Assembly: GCF_029893235.1 (NCBI RefSeq)
Contig: NZ_JARXWE010000024.1
Coordinates: 1-47,392, forward strand
Source of the DNA: Dysgonomonas sp. PH5-45
GTDB lineage: Bacteria; Bacteroidota; Bacteroidia; Bacteroidales; Dysgonomonadaceae
Reading direction: 5' to 3'
DNA length: 47,392 nt
The first letter of the stretch is position 1. Each line of letters begins with the position of its first letter. The notes below the pieces were generated by a model. That model ran no database searches. It was not told where the DNA came from and saw only the letters and a program-made list of their open reading frames with translations. Below are positions 9,311 to 17,836 of this stretch, in pieces. The position numbers were made by a program, and so were the translations under genes.

Positions 9311-10648
9311 TTAAACTACACCTTGAGCCAGCATAGCGTTAGCAACTTTCATGAAACCTGCAACGTTAGCACCTTTCACGTAGTTGATATAACCATTGCT
9401 TTCTTTACCGTATTTAATACATTGTTGATGGATGCTTGTCATGATTTGGTGAAGCTTAGCGTCAACCTCTTCGGCAGTCCATTGCAAGTGCATTGCGTTT
9501 TGAGTCATTTCAAGACCCGATGTAGCAACACCACCAGCATTTACAGCTTTACCTGGAGCAAACAATATTTGTTTTTCGATGAACAAGTCAACAGCTTCGG
9601 CTGTACAACCCATGTTAGAAATTTCACCAACACAAGTAACTCCGTTATCGATAAGCATTTGAGCATCTTTTTCGTTCAATTCGTTTTGAATTGCACAAGG
9701 AAGAGCGATATCCACTTTTTGTTCCCATGGACGTTTGCCGGCAAAGAACTTAGCGTTAGGATATTTTTCAGCATAAGGAGCAACGATGTCTTTACCTGAG
9801 TTACGCAACTCTAGCATATAAGCTATTTTATCGCTATCCATTCCATCTACGTCATATACATAACCGTCAGGACCAGAAATTGTAACAACTTTAGCACCAA
9901 GTTCGGTAGCTTTCAAGGCAGCACCCCATGCAACGTTTCCGAAACCAGAAATAGCAACGGTTTTTCCTTTAATATCGATGCCTTTTTCTTCAAGCATTTG
10001 GTGTACAAAATAAAGACCACCAAAACCTGTAGCTTCAGGACGAATCAATGAGCCACCATAATCAAGGCCTTTACCTGTAAATGTTCCTGTGTTTTGACGA
10101 GCAAGTTTTCTGTACATACCATACATGTAACCTACTTCGCGAGCACCAACACCTATATCGCCTGCTGGAACGTCTCTATCAGGACCTAAATCACGATACA
10201 ATTCAACCATGAACGATTGACAGAAACGCATAATTTCGCCATCTGATTTTCCTCTATAGTCGAAATCGGCACCTCCTTTACCTCCACCCATAGGAAGAGT
10301 TGTAAGAGCATTTTTGAATGTTTGTTCAAATCCTAAGAATTTAAGAATTGAAAGGTTTACCGATGGATGGAAACGTATACCTCCCTTATATGGGCCAATT
10401 GCGTTATTAAACTGAACACGGTAACCAAGGTTTACTTGTACTGTTCCGTTGTCGTCAACCCAGGGCACCTTAAATGTAAAGATACGATCTGGCTCAACTA
10501 AGCGCTCAATAATACTGGCTTTTTCAAATTCAGGATGTTGATTATACACATCTTCAATAGAGTGTAAAACTTCCTTAACTGCTTGTAGAAATTCTGGTTC
10601 ACCCGGATGTTTAGCCTCCAGCGATGACAAAATGTTATCTATTTTCAT
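9311..10648 (-). CDS. gdhA: glutamate dehydrogenase, hexameric class
   Basis: Interconverts 2-oxoglutarate plus ammonium and glutamate with NAD(P)H; central for ammonium assimilation. At 445 residues it matches the short hexameric bacterial and Bacteroides form. The glutamate and catalytic-lysine segment reads LPMGGGKGGADFDYRGKS near residue 122, the dinucleotide fold AISGFGNVAWGAAL near 232, and the conserved ALPCAIQNELN near 318. The start is an ATG with a well-placed -7 element at 10684-10691. It is monocistronic with a strong terminator. Coenzyme preference (NADP or NAD) cannot be settled by eye. Confidence 0.96.
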   Translation of the reverse strand: MKIDNILSSLEAKHPGEPEFLQAVKEVLHSIEDVYNQHPEFEKASIIERLVEPDRIFTFKVPWVDDNGTVQVNLGYRVQFNNAIGPYKGGIRFHPSVNLSILKFLGFEQTFKNALTTLPMGGGKGGADFDYRGKSDGEIMRFCQSFMVELYRDLGPDRDVPAGDIGVGAREVGYMYGMYRKLARQNTGTFTGKGLDYGGSLIRPEATGFGGLYFVHQMLEEKGIDIKGKTVAISGFGNVAWGAALKATELGAKVVTISGPDGYVYDVDGMDSDKIAYMLELRNSGKDIVAPYAEKYPNAKFFAGKRPWEQKVDIALPCAIQNELNEKDAQMLIDNGVTCVGEISNMGCTAEAVDLFIEKQILFAPGKAVNAGGVATSGLEMTQNAMHLQWTAEEVDAKLHQIMTSIHQQCIKYGKESNGYINYVKGANVAGFMKVANAMLAQGVV

Positions 10649-10683
10649 AAAAAAGAATAATTAGGTTCTTTAATTAAACTCCG

Positions 10684-10691
10684 CAAATATA
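10684..10691 (-). promoter_or_regulatory. -7 element of gdhA promoter (TATATTTG)
   Basis: TATATTTG on the minus strand, 35 bases upstream of the gdhA ATG; a possible -33 TTG lies about 20 bases further upstream. Confidence 0.65.
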
Positions 10692-10962
10692 GAATTAAGA
10701 AATAAGATAATCAATTTATCAGCCCACGATTTTCACCTTAAAACATCTGCTTTTCAACACCTAAAGTATTTCTTACAATTTATTGTTTTATACTTTTGTA
10801 AAATAAAAAATCCAAAATGATGATTAAAGGATTATTTTAATAAAACAACTATTTATTTAAGATTGAAAAAACGTTTTTATCCGTCAATAAGTAAGATTCT
10901 GAAATATTCTTAAAACCCTATTTACGGAGACGAAAGCCTCATTAGCTCGCCGTTCAAAAACG
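10692..10962. other. gene-free stretch upstream of gdhA
   Basis: AT-rich, without a convincing gene. It contains an AAAAACGTTTTT palindrome at 10867-10878 and a plus-strand TACTTTTG at 10792-10799, which is discussed as a possible small-RNA promoter. Confidence 0.5.
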
Positions 10963-11002
10963 AAAAACCTTCCAGCCAGAGAATGTCTGCCAGAAGGTTT
11001 TT
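10963..11002. terminator. terminator of the Smr/LEA operon
   Basis: The 10-bp perfect arms AAAAACCTTC (10963-10972) and GAAGGTTTTT (10993-11002), with an inner CAGA/TCTG pairing, lie 82 bases after the LEA-like gene's stop. The A and T tracts in the arms would allow use in both directions. Confidence 0.7.
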
Positions 11003-11084
11003 ATATGTATTAACAGTCATAGCTTGTCGCTTTTTCCGAACCCGCTGGGCAAGGTAAGCGCAGAACCTCTGTTGTGCTACAACC

Positions 11085-11675
11085 TTATTTTTTGTTACCG
11101 CCAAAAGAAAAACTCACCGGAATATAATTGGGCGAAGCGATAGTTTGCCCACCAATATTGAATGATGGTTTCAGTTCTACCGTTACGTTCGATTTTTCGC
11201 TACCTATACCAACAAAGTTTTTAACGATATTCACCACCGAGCTTTGTGTGTTGTCTTTTATCAAACTGGCCACATCAACACCTATCGTCAAAGGCATTGT
11301 TGATGTATTTCCGGCAGGGATGTTCATATTCTGATTCATCACTCCATTTGTGAGGTTAACCCCGTCAATCTTGATATTATATTGCAAGTTATTAAGCATA
11401 GCCGCCGATTGATTCGGATTTTTCACATTCATGTTTATCGTGAAGTTCAAAGGAATGGAGCTGCTTTTCCCTGCAAGAACACTTGTCAACTTCAGCGCAT
11501 TGGCTGCCGTAACACCATTCGACAGATTTATCCCCGACAGTGTAAGGCCAGAGATTGATTTGTAAGAATACTCGCACTGAGTCATGTTATAGGCACCCAT
11601 AAGGTCGTTTCCGATAGTGCCGCAAGAAGTCATCACGGCTACAAATAATAAAAATGTAATAATTCTTTGTTTCAT
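11085..11675 (-). CDS. LEA14-like lipoprotein
   Basis: From the ATG at 11675 the 196-residue product begins with a lipoprotein signal (MKQRIITFLLFVAVMTSC), so it should be anchored in the envelope. The mature part repeats the pattern of the LEA type 2 (water stress and hypersensitive response) beta-sandwich, for example SSIPLNFTINMNVKNPNQSA near residue 75 and LPLT-like strands later. The exact role is unknown; the fold usually serves as an envelope accessory domain. A GTG at 11705 overlapping the upstream stop codon would add ten residues before the signal peptide, so I prefer the internal ATG. It is the second gene after the DUF2027/Smr gene and probably co-transcribed. Confidence 0.8.
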   Translation of the reverse strand: MKQRIITFLLFVAVMTSCGTIGNDLMGAYNMTQCEYSYKSISGLTLSGINLSNGVTAANALKLTSVLAGKSSSIPLNFTINMNVKNPNQSAAMLNNLQYNIKIDGVNLTNGVMNQNMNIPAGNTSTMPLTIGVDVASLIKDNTQSSVVNIVKNFVGIGSEKSNVTVELKPSFNIGGQTIASPNYIPVSFSFGGNKK

Positions 11676-11701
11676 AAAGTTCGTTTCGCTTATTTTTAAT
11701 T

Positions 11702-12745
11702 TCACTTGAAAGTAATCATTGTTGCTCCAAAGCCATATTCTTTGAAGGAAGCATCCTGATAGTAAACATTTTTATAACGGTCTTTCAGGTCTTTCATTAT
11801 GGCACTTTTCAGAACGCCATCGCCTTTGCCATGTATAAAAACGATTTTCTGCCCTTTATTATTTTTATTTTCATCCATATAACGGCGGAAAGTTTCGATC
11901 TGATAATCGAGTATATCTTTAGCTGATAAGCCCGCCGTGCTATCCAACAATTCATTGATGTGCAAATCGACCTCAATAACAGGCAAATGCTTTGTGCTTT
12001 TCTTGGCAGGTTGTTTAGTTCTCTGTTCCGAGCGATCTTTCTCTCTCATGGCCTGTTCCAGTTCTTGTGGCGAAACAACCAGTTCGCGTTCAGGGAGATC
12101 TCTGCGCATAACATAATAGATGATAGCATCATCGTCGAAAAAGTCATTTTCCCTAAAACTATGCAGTTTGTAGAATTTCACCGTATCAATGCGCATATCG
12201 ACCGAACATGGATTTTTCAAATCGAAAGGTTTATCTTTCTTATAAGACACAAATTGCAGGCAAATACGTTCGCGGTCGTTCAAATCGGCCTTACCGAACT
12301 CTTCTATAAATATTTTTGTATTTGGTTCTATTTCGCCTGTTGCTTGCGCAACCCACCCATCGGCGGTACGATACATATAGGTATATGCCAAAAAATAATT
12401 GCTGTCATTCACCAGATAGCATTCGTATCCGGTACTATTCAGCGATTTTATATCAATAGGCAAAAAAGCCAAACAAACGGTTATTCTATCACCGCCCTTC
12501 GTTTCTTTCACCTCTACTTTTTCCTCCACTACCTTCTCTGCGGTTAGTTGCACAACCTGTGCCGCCGGCTTAACCGATTGGCGCACCTGAGCCTCGTTGG
12601 CAGGCTGTATAACAACGCATTCGCATATCAGCACAGGGGTATCAAAGCCATCATCTTCAACAATAGCAATATCTTTACCCTGAAAACCCTTCACGATGCC
12701 TCCACCCGTAGCATTCAAAAAACGCACCTTATCACCAATCTTCAT
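11702..12745 (-). CDS. DUF2027 and Smr domain protein
   Basis: A 347-residue cytoplasmic protein. The N-terminus (KIGDKVRFLNATGGGIVKGF) looks like an SH3-like beta barrel, followed by the DUF2027 beta-rich region, and a C-terminal Smr domain of about 80 residues starts at EVDLHINELLD near residue 255, with the characteristic IVFIHGKGDGVLKSAIMKDL near 302. Smr domains are small MutS-related nucleic-acid-binding or nicking domains; in this standalone arrangement the target is not known. It is divergent from queA with a 71-base shared promoter region. The pairing of these domains is common in Bacteroidetes. Confidence 0.85.
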   Translation of the reverse strand: MKIGDKVRFLNATGGGIVKGFQGKDIAIVEDDGFDTPVLICECVVIQPANEAQVRQSVKPAAQVVQLTAEKVVEEKVEVKETKGGDRITVCLAFLPIDIKSLNSTGYECYLVNDSNYFLAYTYMYRTADGWVAQATGEIEPNTKIFIEEFGKADLNDRERICLQFVSYKKDKPFDLKNPCSVDMRIDTVKFYKLHSFRENDFFDDDAIIYYVMRRDLPERELVVSPQELEQAMREKDRSEQRTKQPAKKSTKHLPVIEVDLHINELLDSTAGLSAKDILDYQIETFRRYMDENKNNKGQKIVFIHGKGDGVLKSAIMKDLKDRYKNVYYQDASFKEYGFGATMITFK

Positions 12746-12786
12746 AATAAACCAATATCATTTCTTAATATTAGCGCAAAGTTGAG

Positions 12787-12794
12787 TAATTTTG
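12787..12794 (+). promoter_or_regulatory. -7 element of queA promoter (TAATTTTG)
   Basis: TAATTTTG on the plus strand, 22 bases upstream of the queA ATG. A related CAACTTTG on the minus strand at 12777-12784 may serve the divergent DUF2027/Smr gene. Confidence 0.55.
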
Positions 12795-12816
12795 TCGGAT
12801 AATAAAAATCAAAAAA

Positions 12817-14043
12817 ATGAAAAATACAGACCCCAAAAATATCCGCATCAACGAATTCGATTACAACCTACCCGACGAACGTATAGCCAAATATCCGTTA
12901 AACGAACGCGATTCTTCAAAACTGTTGGTTTACAATGGCGGGCAGATTACCGATAGCCGGTTCGCTTCGTTGGCCGATTTTTTGCCTGCAAACAGCCTGA
13001 TGGTTTTCAACAACACGAAAGTTATTCAGGCTCGTCTGTTTTTCAGGAAAGAAACAGGGGCACAGATCGAAATATTTTGCCTCGACCCCTACCAGCCACA
13101 CGATTATGTGCTGAATTTTCAGCAAACGCACCGATGCTCATGGCTTTGCCTTGTGGGTAATCTGAAAAAATGGAAAGAGGGAACTCTGCACAAAACAATC
13201 GAAACAGGCGGAGAAACCATTACCATAAAAGCATACAGAAAAGAATCTCTGGGCGACTCTCACATCATTGAATTTGAATGGAATAACCCGCAATATACTT
13301 TTTCTGATTTGTTAGAAATTGCGGGTGAACTACCCATCCCCCCCTATCTGAACCGGAAAACAGAAGAAAAGGATAAGGAGACCTATCAAACGCTTTACTC
13401 AAAAGTGAGAGGTTCGGTAGCCGCCCCCACCGCAGGACTGCACTTCACCGAAAAAACATTTGCTTCGCTCGCCAAAAAAGGCATCGAACAGACGGAAGTG
13501 ACCCTGCACGTTGGAGCAGGAACATTCAAACCCGTAAAAACAGAAATAATCAGCAATCACGAAATGCATACCGAATTTATCTCTGTGCATAAAAGCACTA
13601 TCGAAAAACTGCTTCACCACCAAGGAAAGGTAGTAGCTGTGGGGACAACATCGGTACGTACACTCGAAAGCCTTTATTATATAGGAGCCCTGCTCGAAAC
13701 CGATATGGATGCCCGATTAGAAGTGAAACAATGGCAACCCTACTCCACTCCGGCAAAAGACAACGAAATAAGTAAACAGAAAGCTCTGAATAATATCCTT
13801 AACTATCTGGAACAACACAACGTAGACAGCCTACTGGCCGACACTCAGATTATGATTGTACCCGGTTACCAATACAAGATTGTAGATGCAATAGTAACCA
13901 ACTTCCATCAGCCTAAAAGCACCCTGTTGCTGTTAGTATCTGCCTTTATTGGTGATGGTTGGAAAGAAATGTATCTGCACGCATTGGCCGGCAATTACCG
14001 TTTTTTGAGCTATGGAGACAGTTCGCTGTTGTTGAAATCCTGA
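12817..14043 (+). CDS. queA: S-adenosylmethionine:tRNA ribosyltransferase-isomerase
   Basis: Transfers and isomerises the ribosyl group of S-adenosylmethionine onto 7-aminomethyl-7-deazaguanine in tRNA, giving epoxyqueuosine. Landmarks: FDYNLPDERIAKYPLNERDSS at the N-terminus, LPANSLMVFNNTKVIQARL near 53, the conserved VAAPTAGLHFTE near 206 followed by TLHVGAGTFKPV near 229, and TNFHQPKSTLLLLVSAF near 370. At 408 residues it is longer than the roughly 350-residue enterobacterial form. The other queuosine genes are not in the window. It converges on the peptidase gene through a shared hairpin. Confidence 0.96.
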   Translation: MKNTDPKNIRINEFDYNLPDERIAKYPLNERDSSKLLVYNGGQITDSRFASLADFLPANSLMVFNNTKVIQARLFFRKETGAQIEIFCLDPYQPHDYVLNFQQTHRCSWLCLVGNLKKWKEGTLHKTIETGGETITIKAYRKESLGDSHIIEFEWNNPQYTFSDLLEIAGELPIPPYLNRKTEEKDKETYQTLYSKVRGSVAAPTAGLHFTEKTFASLAKKGIEQTEVTLHVGAGTFKPVKTEIISNHEMHTEFISVHKSTIEKLLHHQGKVVAVGTTSVRTLESLYYIGALLETDMDARLEVKQWQPYSTPAKDNEISKQKALNNILNYLEQHNVDSLLADTQIMIVPGYQYKIVDAIVTNFHQPKSTLLLLVSAFIGDGWKEMYLHALAGNYRFLSYGDSSLLLKS

Positions 14044-14085
14044 CCAAAGGATTTTCTTATTCGTTGGATTTCCCCTCTAAACAAC

Positions 14086-14120
14086 AAACGAGGCTGAACC
14101 TTGACGGAACAGCCTCGTTT
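14086..14120. terminator. bidirectional terminator between queA and the M49 gene
   Basis: The 11-bp perfect arms AAACGAGGCTG (14086-14096) and CAGCCTCGTTT (14110-14120) with a 13-base loop separate two convergent genes. Confidence 0.8.
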
Positions 14121-14147
14121 TGCTTTTATGAAGTTTTGTCAAACTTA

Positions 14148-16232
14148 TTAATCGTTGTATGTAGGCAAGCTTGAGAACTCTTTCGAGTAGCGCATCATCT
14201 GTTCTACATATCCTTCTTTGTAAGTTACTTTAATGTCGGTGATTTTGCCGTCTTTATCTTTCACCAATTCGTAAACAGGGTTCACAAATCCTTTGTATGG
14301 TTTAAGATTTAGTTTTTTGTAACGGTCAAGAACTTCTTTAAGAAGCTTCTGGTCTACTTTCACGGCATAGGCATTAACAATGTTGTTTGCGGCTTTATAA
14401 TCGCCTTCCGATTTGATTCTCTGTATTTCGGCAAGGAGTTCTCCGAATAGGCCACGAAGTTTTTCGTAGTCATTAATCACAACATAAGTTTTACCATCAC
14501 GAACTTTAAGTTCAACTACATCGGTAGCAGTACCACCTGCAAGTTGGCCTTTTCCTTTTTCTAATACCCAACGAGCTATTAGCTGACGGTTACGCATGTG
14601 CGCTTCTTCAATATTTTTGCCTGGTTCTATGCGTGTAAGCTGAGTCATCAACCCATTCATCATAAACTTATAATATTCGGCCTTATAAGCATCTTTGTTA
14701 GGGATAATGCCAAGTTCCACCAATTTCGCATCGGCTATGTAATACAGTCCGAACAAATCGGCACGGGTTTCTTCTATTGTAGAACCGTGTTCTTTCATTG
14801 CATCAGAGCTTATTCCCGGAAGTAATTGCCCCGAACCATGTCCCAAGATTTCGTGAAGGTCGGTATGCAGGTTATTAGTGATGAAACCATACTCGCGCAA
14901 AGAATTAAGTTCAACGTCCGACCATACAAACTCCTCGTTAAAGCCAGAATGTTGAGCTGCTTTATCGTAAGCTTCCATAAGGTTTTCTATCGTAACCGAT
15001 TTCGAACCATGTTCTTTCCTTATCCAGTCGGCATTTGGCAAGTTAATACCGATAGGAGTGGCTGGGTAGCAGTCGCCACCAAGCTGTGCCGCTGTAATAA
15101 CTTTGGCGCTAACACCTTTCACTTCTTTTTTCTTGAAGCGAGTGTCAACCGGTGAATGGTCTTCAAACCACTGTGCGTTAGAACTGATAAGCTCTGTACG
15201 TTTTGTGGCTTTCATGTTTTTGAAGTTAACGATAGACTCCCAGCTGGCTTTCATACCCAGAGGGTCGCCATAGGTTTCGGTAAATCCATTTACAAAATCT
15301 ACACGCGAATCGGTATCGGTAGCCCATGCGATGGCATAATTGTCGAACATTTTTAAATCGCCCGATTGATAGAACGAAATAAGTTTGTTGATAACATCTT
15401 TCTGTTTATCGTTTTCGGCAACGGCTTTAGCTTTTTCCAACCAGCCTATAATACGTTCAATAGCAGAAGAGTAAAGTCCGCCTACTTTCCAAACTTTCTC
15501 AACCAACTGTCCGTCTTCTTTAACCAATCGACTGTTGAGTCCGTAAGAAACAGGTGTCTGGTCGTTAGGAACACGCATTTTTGTGTAGAAAGCCTCGGCT
15601 TCTTTTTGCGTAACACCTTCGCCATAATAGTTGTTGGCCGATGTAAGGATAATGTCAACGCCTGCTGCTTGGTTCACTTTCTTGGCCATAACATTAGGGT
15701 CGAACATTACGGGTGTAAGCATAGCTATAAACTCATCGACAGTTTGTCCGTCTTTTACAGGAACTTTTTCTGCAGGAAGAGCTTTTACCTGTTCAGCAAA
15801 GAATTCTTCCGAAAATTTGGGTAAGAATTTTTCTTCGCCATAATGGTGGTGTATACCGTTCGAGAACCACACACGTTTCAGATAAACTTCAAACTCTTTG
15901 TAGTCGTTGCTTTCTTTATCGCCCTTGTAGTTTTCGTATATAGCTTCCAACGTACGGCGGATAGCCAAATTGTAGCGTCCGTTTTGGTCAAAAAGGATAT
16001 CACGGCCTTCTATTGCGGCTTGCGATAGGTAATAAATCATTTCTTTTTGCTGCAAAGTCAACGAATCGAAATCCGAAACCTGATAGCGCAAAATTTCGAG
16101 GTCGGCAAAAGCATCCACTTCATACACAAAGTCAGAGTCTTCGTTGGCTGCTTGCTCGGTTTTACTTCCACCGCTACAAGCCGCAAACATCATAGACAAT
16201 CCTGTCATAGCTATTAATGCTGTTTTTTTCAT
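14148..16232 (-). CDS. dipeptidyl peptidase III (M49), lipoprotein
   Basis: A zinc metallopeptidase that removes dipeptides from peptide N-termini. The M49 hexapeptide motif HEILGH sits near residue 460, followed by EETRAD near 487, which carries the third zinc ligand. From the ATG at 16232 the 694-residue product starts with a lipoprotein signal (MKKTALIAMTGLSMMFAAC) and is then Asn/Glu-rich, so it is exported to the envelope, unlike cytosolic eukaryotic DPP III. A longer frame opens at 16283, but the -7 element at 16281-16288 puts the transcript start downstream of that codon, which supports the shorter start. Monocistronic. Confidence 0.93.
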   Translation of the reverse strand: MKKTALIAMTGLSMMFAACSGGSKTEQAANEDSDFVYEVDAFADLEILRYQVSDFDSLTLQQKEMIYYLSQAAIEGRDILFDQNGRYNLAIRRTLEAIYENYKGDKESNDYKEFEVYLKRVWFSNGIHHHYGEEKFLPKFSEEFFAEQVKALPAEKVPVKDGQTVDEFIAMLTPVMFDPNVMAKKVNQAAGVDIILTSANNYYGEGVTQKEAEAFYTKMRVPNDQTPVSYGLNSRLVKEDGQLVEKVWKVGGLYSSAIERIIGWLEKAKAVAENDKQKDVINKLISFYQSGDLKMFDNYAIAWATDTDSRVDFVNGFTETYGDPLGMKASWESIVNFKNMKATKRTELISSNAQWFEDHSPVDTRFKKKEVKGVSAKVITAAQLGGDCYPATPIGINLPNADWIRKEHGSKSVTIENLMEAYDKAAQHSGFNEEFVWSDVELNSLREYGFITNNLHTDLHEILGHGSGQLLPGISSDAMKEHGSTIEETRADLFGLYYIADAKLVELGIIPNKDAYKAEYYKFMMNGLMTQLTRIEPGKNIEEAHMRNRQLIARWVLEKGKGQLAGGTATDVVELKVRDGKTYVVINDYEKLRGLFGELLAEIQRIKSEGDYKAANNIVNAYAVKVDQKLLKEVLDRYKKLNLKPYKGFVNPVYELVKDKDGKITDIKVTYKEGYVEQMMRYSKEFSSLPTYND

Positions 16233-16280
16233 GTTTATACTATTTTGGTTTATAGAAATTATTTCAAAAAAATAAGAATC

Positions 16281-16288
16281 CAAAGATA
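16281..16288 (-). promoter_or_regulatory. -7 element of the M49 gene (TATCTTTG)
   Basis: TATCTTTG on the minus strand, 49 bases upstream of the ATG at 16232. It overlaps the start of the longer alternative reading frame and so helps exclude it. Confidence 0.65.
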
Positions 16289-16303
16289 CAAAATACTAAC
16301 TGT

Positions 16304-16352
16304 AATAAAAAAAACAAATCTATCCGAATTTTAATTTTCCGGATAGATTTGT
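16304..16352 (-). terminator. terminator of the universal stress protein gene
   Basis: The 13-bp perfect arms ACAAATCTATCCG (16314-16326) and CGGATAGATTTGT (16340-16352) are followed on the minus strand by a run of eight or more T residues. Confidence 0.85.
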
Positions 16353-16372
16353 CTTTCCTTTTCTTGTTTCAG

Positions 16373-17491
16373 TTAGCCCCGCAGCACAAAGAGAGGGGTA
16401 TCTGTGTGGAACAACATTTTTCGCGACATACTGGGATTGAACATCCGCGCAAATATATTCCGCTTGGCCGTTGTTAAGGCCAGTATATCAATTTTGGCAT
16501 CCTTAACAAAAGCGTCTATGCCGCTCAGCATATCCCCTTCTATAACCTTGTAATCGGTTTTCAGATTAGGGTACTGTTTTGTAAAATAGGCTCTGATACC
16601 TGCCAGTTTTATTTCGTCCCACTTATCCTCTTTGTCGGCAATATGGGTAAAATGAACTGTGACTTCATGCCCGGTAAGGAATTTCATCATCGAGTCGAAC
16701 GAGATAAGGTCGCGCTGGCTATAATTAGTCAGAAAAGCAACATTCTTTACTTGCTGCATGCTGTGGAAATGAGTGTTTTCCGGCACAGTAAATACCGGGA
16801 TACGAGTCATTTCTATAACTTCGGCCGTAACGCTGCCTATCAAATCGGCGTCTTTCTGATTCTTTCCTCTGGTGCCCATCACTATCATTGCAGGCTTATA
16901 CTCTTTCGAGAAAGTAACAATTTCTTCTTCCGGCAAACCCTCCCTCAACACATAAGAGTAATTGACAGGGGGAAACTCTCCACTGGCAATTTTCTCGTCA
17001 ATGATACCGCACAACCTTTGTATATCAGCCTTAACTTTTTCTATAATATTCTGGAATGTTTCGCCTTCCTTGCCCTGATATGCAAAAGCTTCGGCCATTG
17101 GTAGTGCCGTAGGATAGTATGGATTAAAATATACGTGAAGTATTTTTACTTTAGCGTTGATTTCCTTAGCCAGGTTAAATGCAATGCGACAGGCTTTTAA
17201 TGAATAGTCCGAAAAATCGATAGGGACAAGAATCCGCTTACGTCCATCGTCCGTTCGGTATGTTTCGGGCTCGGCATAACTAAAAAGATGCCGATTCTCT
17301 ACAACGTTCAGAGCTTTGGGTAAATCTGTTTCCTGAATTCTGATACGAACACCGGGCGATACTCCGGGATGGTTAAGGTCTACATCGTCTATCGAAACCT
17401 TTATACCCTCTGCCTCGAGTACAGACTTCAGTATCTGTGCTTTCTCGTTGGTATGTATAGCAAGTGTTACCAATTTTTCGTCGTTATTCAT
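16373..17491 (-). CDS. universal stress protein with N-terminal DUF2007-like domain
   Basis: A 372-residue cytoplasmic protein of three parts. Residues 1-75 resemble the DUF2007 putative signal-transducing domain (VTLAIHTNEKAQILKSVLEAEGIK). A UspA domain begins at RILVPIDFSDYSLKACRIAF near 85 and includes GTRGKNQKDADLIGS near 210, which fits the G-2x-G-9x-G-S ATP-binding motif. A second, degenerate UspA-like half follows from about 245 (VAFLTNYSQRDLISFDSM) without that motif. Its partner is an 85-residue HTH protein whose stop lies seven bases upstream, so the two are probably one operon. The exact stress is unknown. Confidence 0.88.
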   Translation of the reverse strand: MNNDEKLVTLAIHTNEKAQILKSVLEAEGIKVSIDDVDLNHPGVSPGVRIRIQETDLPKALNVVENRHLFSYAEPETYRTDDGRKRILVPIDFSDYSLKACRIAFNLAKEINAKVKILHVYFNPYYPTALPMAEAFAYQGKEGETFQNIIEKVKADIQRLCGIIDEKIASGEFPPVNYSYVLREGLPEEEIVTFSKEYKPAMIVMGTRGKNQKDADLIGSVTAEVIEMTRIPVFTVPENTHFHSMQQVKNVAFLTNYSQRDLISFDSMMKFLTGHEVTVHFTHIADKEDKWDEIKLAGIRAYFTKQYPNLKTDYKVIEGDMLSGIDAFVKDAKIDILALTTAKRNIFARMFNPSMSRKMLFHTDTPLFVLRG

Positions 17492-17498
17492 TGTTCTG

Positions 17499-17756
17499 TC
17501 AATTTTCTTTGTTTTTTTCGATTATGTCCATGGCCATATTATAGATAGTCAAGTCATCGAGGGTTACGTAACCACCATCAGGACCAGCTTCTATATGCAC
17601 TCCACAATAGTTACCTTTGTCGTAACTGTGGCCTCCGAAATAGTTCCAAACTGTTTCTACCGAAAGATTCAATTCTTCCGCAATCTTGTGGATGCTTCCG
17701 TCAGGTAAACTATCTTTTATCTGACGCAATTCTGAAAATGTTATGGTCTTTGGCAT
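17499..17756 (-). CDS. small helix-turn-helix protein
   Basis: An 85-residue protein with a clear N-terminal helix-turn-helix (IHKIAEELNLSVETVWNYF, residues 22-40) followed by a conserved-looking GVHIEAGPDGGYVTLDDL segment. It lies directly upstream of the universal stress protein gene, with seven bases between the stop and that ATG, so it is likely its transcriptional partner and perhaps its regulator. I do not recognise a named family. Composition is like the surrounding genes. The start ATG is followed by a good N-terminus and there is no longer in-frame alternative. Confidence 0.75.
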   Translation of the reverse strand: MPKTITFSELRQIKDSLPDGSIHKIAEELNLSVETVWNYFGGHSYDKGNYCGVHIEAGPDGGYVTLDDLTIYNMAMDIIEKNKEN

Positions 17757-17836
17757 GATTCTAAAATTTTTAAGGTTAATAGATAAAATGCGTTCTTGCC
17801 TTAAAGTTAATAAATCATTTTAAAAAAACTATCATT

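Noticed and set aside
10867-10878. AAAAACGTTTTT palindrome upstream of gdhA
   Set aside because: It is short, AT-rich and far from the -7 box, so it could be chance.
10922-11104. 60-codon minus-strand frame after the LEA-like gene
   Set aside because: It contains the terminator hairpin at 10963-11002, overlaps the preceding gene and has no recognisable domain.
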